This document shows positions 7,156-8,729 of a stretch of DNA of 8,729 bases, piece by piece (position 1 is the first letter of the stretch; the number at the start of each line of letters is the position of its first letter). The notes under the pieces were generated by a model that was not told the DNA's origin, searched no databases, and was given only the letters and a program-made list of their open reading frames with translations. The stretch is taken from assembly GCA_023410155.1 (NCBI GenBank), contig JAEYQF010000043.1, positions 1 to 8,729 of the forward strand, read 5' to 3'. The position numbers and the translations under genes are program-made. This DNA comes from Verrucomicrobiota bacterium (GTDB taxonomy: Bacteria > Verrucomicrobiota > Verrucomicrobiia > Opitutales > Opitutaceae).

Positions 7156-8139
7156 TCAGGCCGTGGCCGCGCCGAGGAGGTCCTCGATCGAATCGGACTC
7201 GGTGTTGATATCGGCGAAGAGCCAGGTGGAGAGGTAGCGCTCGCTGCTGGAGGGGATGATCGCAACGATCTGCTTACCCTTGTTTTCCGGCCGCTTGGCC
7301 AGTTGCAGCGCAGCCCACACGGCGGCGCCGGAGGAAATGCCGACCGGGATGCCGTCGAGTTGGTTCACCTGCTTCGAGATCGGACCGGAGTCGGTCTCCT
7401 TCACGCGGATGACCTCGTCGTAAACCTTGGTGTTGAGCACGGGCGGCACGAAGCCGGCGCCGATGCCTTGCAGCTTGTGGGGGCCGGGCTGGCCGCCGGA
7501 GAGGACGGGCGAGGCGTCGGGCTCGACCGCGACGATCTTCACGGCGGGCTTCTTGGCTTTCAGCACTTCGCCGACACCGGTGATGGTGCCGCCGGTGCCG
7601 ATGCCAGAGACCACGATGTCGACCTGGCCATCGGTGTCGTTCCAGATCTCCTCGGCGGTGGTCTTGCGGTGAATCGCGGGATTGGCCGGATTGGCAAATT
7701 GCTGGAGAATGACGGCATTCGGGATCTTCGCCTGGAGTTCTTCGGCCTTGGCGATGGCGCCCTTCATGCCCTTGGCGCCTTCGGTGAGGACGAGGCGGGC
7801 TCCGAGGATCTTGAGCAGCTTGCGGCGCTCGACGCTCATCGTCTCGGGCATGGTGAGGATGAGCTTGAGCCCCTTGGCCGCGGCGACGAAAGCGAGTGCG
7901 ATGCCCGTATTACCGGAGGTCGGCTCGATGAGCACCGTGTCCTTGGTGATTTTTCCGGACTTCAGCGCATCGTCGATCATGGCGTAGCCGATGCGGTCTT
8001 TCACGCTCGAGAGCGGGTTGAAGAACTCAAGCTTGAGCAGGACCTCCGCTTGAGCGCCATGCGCAGCCGCGGTGCGGTTGAGGCGGACGAGGGGCGTGTT
8101 ACCGATGGTGTCGGTGATGTCGTTATGGATCTTGGCCAT
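7156..8139 (-). CDS. cysK: Cysteine synthase A (O-acetylserine sulfhydrylase)
   Basis: This cytoplasmic PLP enzyme makes L-cysteine from O-acetylserine and sulfide, the last step of sulfur assimilation. The 327-residue protein is full length for the family. Visible motifs are IGNTPLVRL (12-20), the PLP lysine Lys47 in PLSSVKDRIG, the substrate loop TSGNTG (74-79), the phosphate-binding loop GTGGT (181-185), HKLQGIGAGFVP (221-232), and GISSGAA (267-273), whose Ser contacts the PLP ring nitrogen. PSSSERYLST (296-305) is the usual C-terminal signature. CysK rather than CysM or cystathionine beta-synthase is favoured by these motifs and by the absence of extra domains. The ATG at 8139 gives the standard N-terminus (MAKIHNDITDTIGNTPL). 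No Shine-Dalgarno sequence precedes it, but a pyrimidine tract (8157-8166 on the reverse strand) and an A-rich stretch do. It is monocistronic here, convergent with ctaG and divergent from the permease gene. Confidence 0.97.
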   Translation of the reverse strand: MAKIHNDITDTIGNTPLVRLNRTAAAHGAQAEVLLKLEFFNPLSSVKDRIGYAMIDDALKSGKITKDTVLIEPTSGNTGIALAFVAAAKGLKLILTMPETMSVERRKLLKILGARLVLTEGAKGMKGAIAKAEELQAKIPNAVILQQFANPANPAIHRKTTAEEIWNDTDGQVDIVVSGIGTGGTITGVGEVLKAKKPAVKIVAVEPDASPVLSGGQPGPHKLQGIGAGFVPPVLNTKVYDEVIRVKETDSGPISKQVNQLDGIPVGISSGAAVWAALQLAKRPENKGKQIVAIIPSSSERYLSTWLFADINTESDSIEDLLGAATA

Positions 8140-8294
8140 GGTTTTGTGGGTTGTTGGAAGAAAGGATCAGCGCGAGGTGGGAAAACGCCGGCCTAATGTG
8201 TGGCATAACGGTGCGCGCGCAACGCGGCAGATAAGACACTTCCGTTGGATTTTCCACTCGGCGAGCGGCGCGGCACACCCTTAGCTCGGGCGCG
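8140..8294. promoter_or_regulatory. Divergent intergenic region between cysK and the permease gene
   Basis: These 155 bases lie between divergent ATGs and should hold both promoters. It is locally more AT-rich than its neighbours near 8150-8170 and 8228-8255. On the reverse strand TTGCGC lies 17 bases before ACATTA, a poor -35/-10 match that I do not call. I see no recognisable riboswitch fold or clear operator repeat. The regulatory role is inferred from orientation. Confidence 0.4.
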
Positions 8295-8729
8295 ATGACC
8301 TGGCAGATCGCCCTCGTCTTTGTGTTGTTGGTGGCGACGCTCGCGAGCTTCATTCGGGAGAAATATCCCCCGGATGTGGTGGCGCTGGCGTTGTTCGTCG
8401 TGCTGATCGCGACCGGGCTCCTGCCCGCGGGCCGGGCATTCTCCGTCTTTGCGAACCCCGCGCCCATCACGGTCGCGGCGATGTTTGTATTGAGCGCGGG
8501 CCTCGTGAAATGTGGCGCGATCGATCGCTTCGTGCATCTGCTGGAAGGGTCGTCGCGCTGGTATTACGGCATTGTCGTGCTGCTGCTGGTCGTGCTGGTC
8601 GCGACACTCTCGGCCTTCGTGAACAACACCCCGGTCGTGGTGGTGTTCATCCCGGTGGTGCTCAATCTGGCGCGGCGCATGCAGCTCTCGCCCTCGAAGC
8701 TGCTCATCCCCCTCTCCTACGCTGCGGTG
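8295..8729 (+). CDS. SLC13/DASS-type membrane permease (3' partial)
   Basis: The reading frame from ATG 8295 stays open to the window edge, giving the first 145 residues. It is strongly hydrophobic, with helices at about 4-20, 27-44, 56-72 and 89-109. The stretch SAFVNNTPVVVVFIPVV (106-122), followed by LARRMQLSPSKLLIPLSYAA (125-144), is typical of SLC13-like permeases. The NNTP turn (110-113) corresponds to the substrate/Na+-binding hairpin region of the DASS fold. Bacterial relatives with this N-terminus often continue with two TrkA-C domains and a second transport half; that part is outside the window. Substrates in the family include sulfate, dicarboxylates and other anions. The position next to cysK hints at sulfate or another sulfur compound, but the sequence seen here cannot decide. 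The ATG immediately precedes the first helix and has no Shine-Dalgarno sequence. Confidence 0.85.
   Translation, partial: MTWQIALVFVLLVATLASFIREKYPPDVVALALFVVLIATGLLPAGRAFSVFANPAPITVAAMFVLSAGLVKCGAIDRFVHLLEGSSRWYYGIVVLLLVVLVATLSAFVNNTPVVVVFIPVVLNLARRMQLSPSKLLIPLSYAAV

Noticed and set aside
7039..8196. 385-codon + strand frame antisense to cysK
   Set aside because: Asp/Gly/Leu-rich product without motifs, lying exactly opposite a well-conserved cysK; a strand shadow.
8193..8537. 114-codon - strand frame opposite the permease start
   Set aside because: Overlaps the permease coding region antisense; charged, low-complexity product and no motif.
1..8729. Mobile elements, CRISPR arrays, tRNA or rRNA genes, direct repeats
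   Set aside because: Reading both strands showed no transposase or integrase motifs, no regularly spaced repeats and no cloverleaf-like sequences; the genes fill nearly all the window with short gaps.

Overview
This GC-rich window reads as an ordinary chromosomal region of an aerobic Gram-negative bacterium. Oxidase subunit style, high GC and start codons without Shine-Dalgarno sequences suggest a Verrucomicrobiota/Opitutales-like organism. That assignment is from memory of family appearance, not from a search, and is only moderately likely. I see no mobile element, CRISPR array, tRNA or rRNA.

Positions 1-3222 (+ strand) are the 3' part of a caa3-type cytochrome c oxidase operon. In order they hold the cytochrome c tail of subunit II (coxB/ctaC, cut by the window edge), a long subunit I (coxA/ctaD) with two extra C-terminal helices, a short five-helix subunit III (coxC/ctaE) and a three-helix subunit IV (coxD/ctaF). 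A strong hairpin at 3251-3276 closes the operon. Together these genes encode the terminal oxidase that passes electrons from cytochrome c to O2 and pumps protons.

Positions 3368-6055 (- strand) encode an 895-residue hybrid sensor histidine kinase. Its order is TM, Cache-like periplasmic sensor, TM, HAMP, PAS, HisKA, HATPase, receiver. It converges on the oxidase operon and diverges from ctaG (6203-7006, + strand), a membrane assembly factor for caa3 oxidase. The kinase therefore sits between the oxidase structural genes and an assembly gene, which makes oxidase or respiration control a reasonable but unproven guess.

Positions 7156-8139 (- strand) encode cysteine synthase (cysK), convergent with ctaG. 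A perfect 12-bp hairpin lies between them at 7078-7107. At 8295 a membrane permease of the SLC13/DASS superfamily begins on the + strand, divergent from cysK, and runs off the right edge. Its position beside cysK fits an anion (perhaps sulfate) uptake role, but this is inference.

I found no clear evidence of an undescribed system. The points most worth checking are the kinase inside the oxidase locus, the consistent lack of Shine-Dalgarno sequences, and the His-to-Gln change at the predicted Mg site of subunit I.
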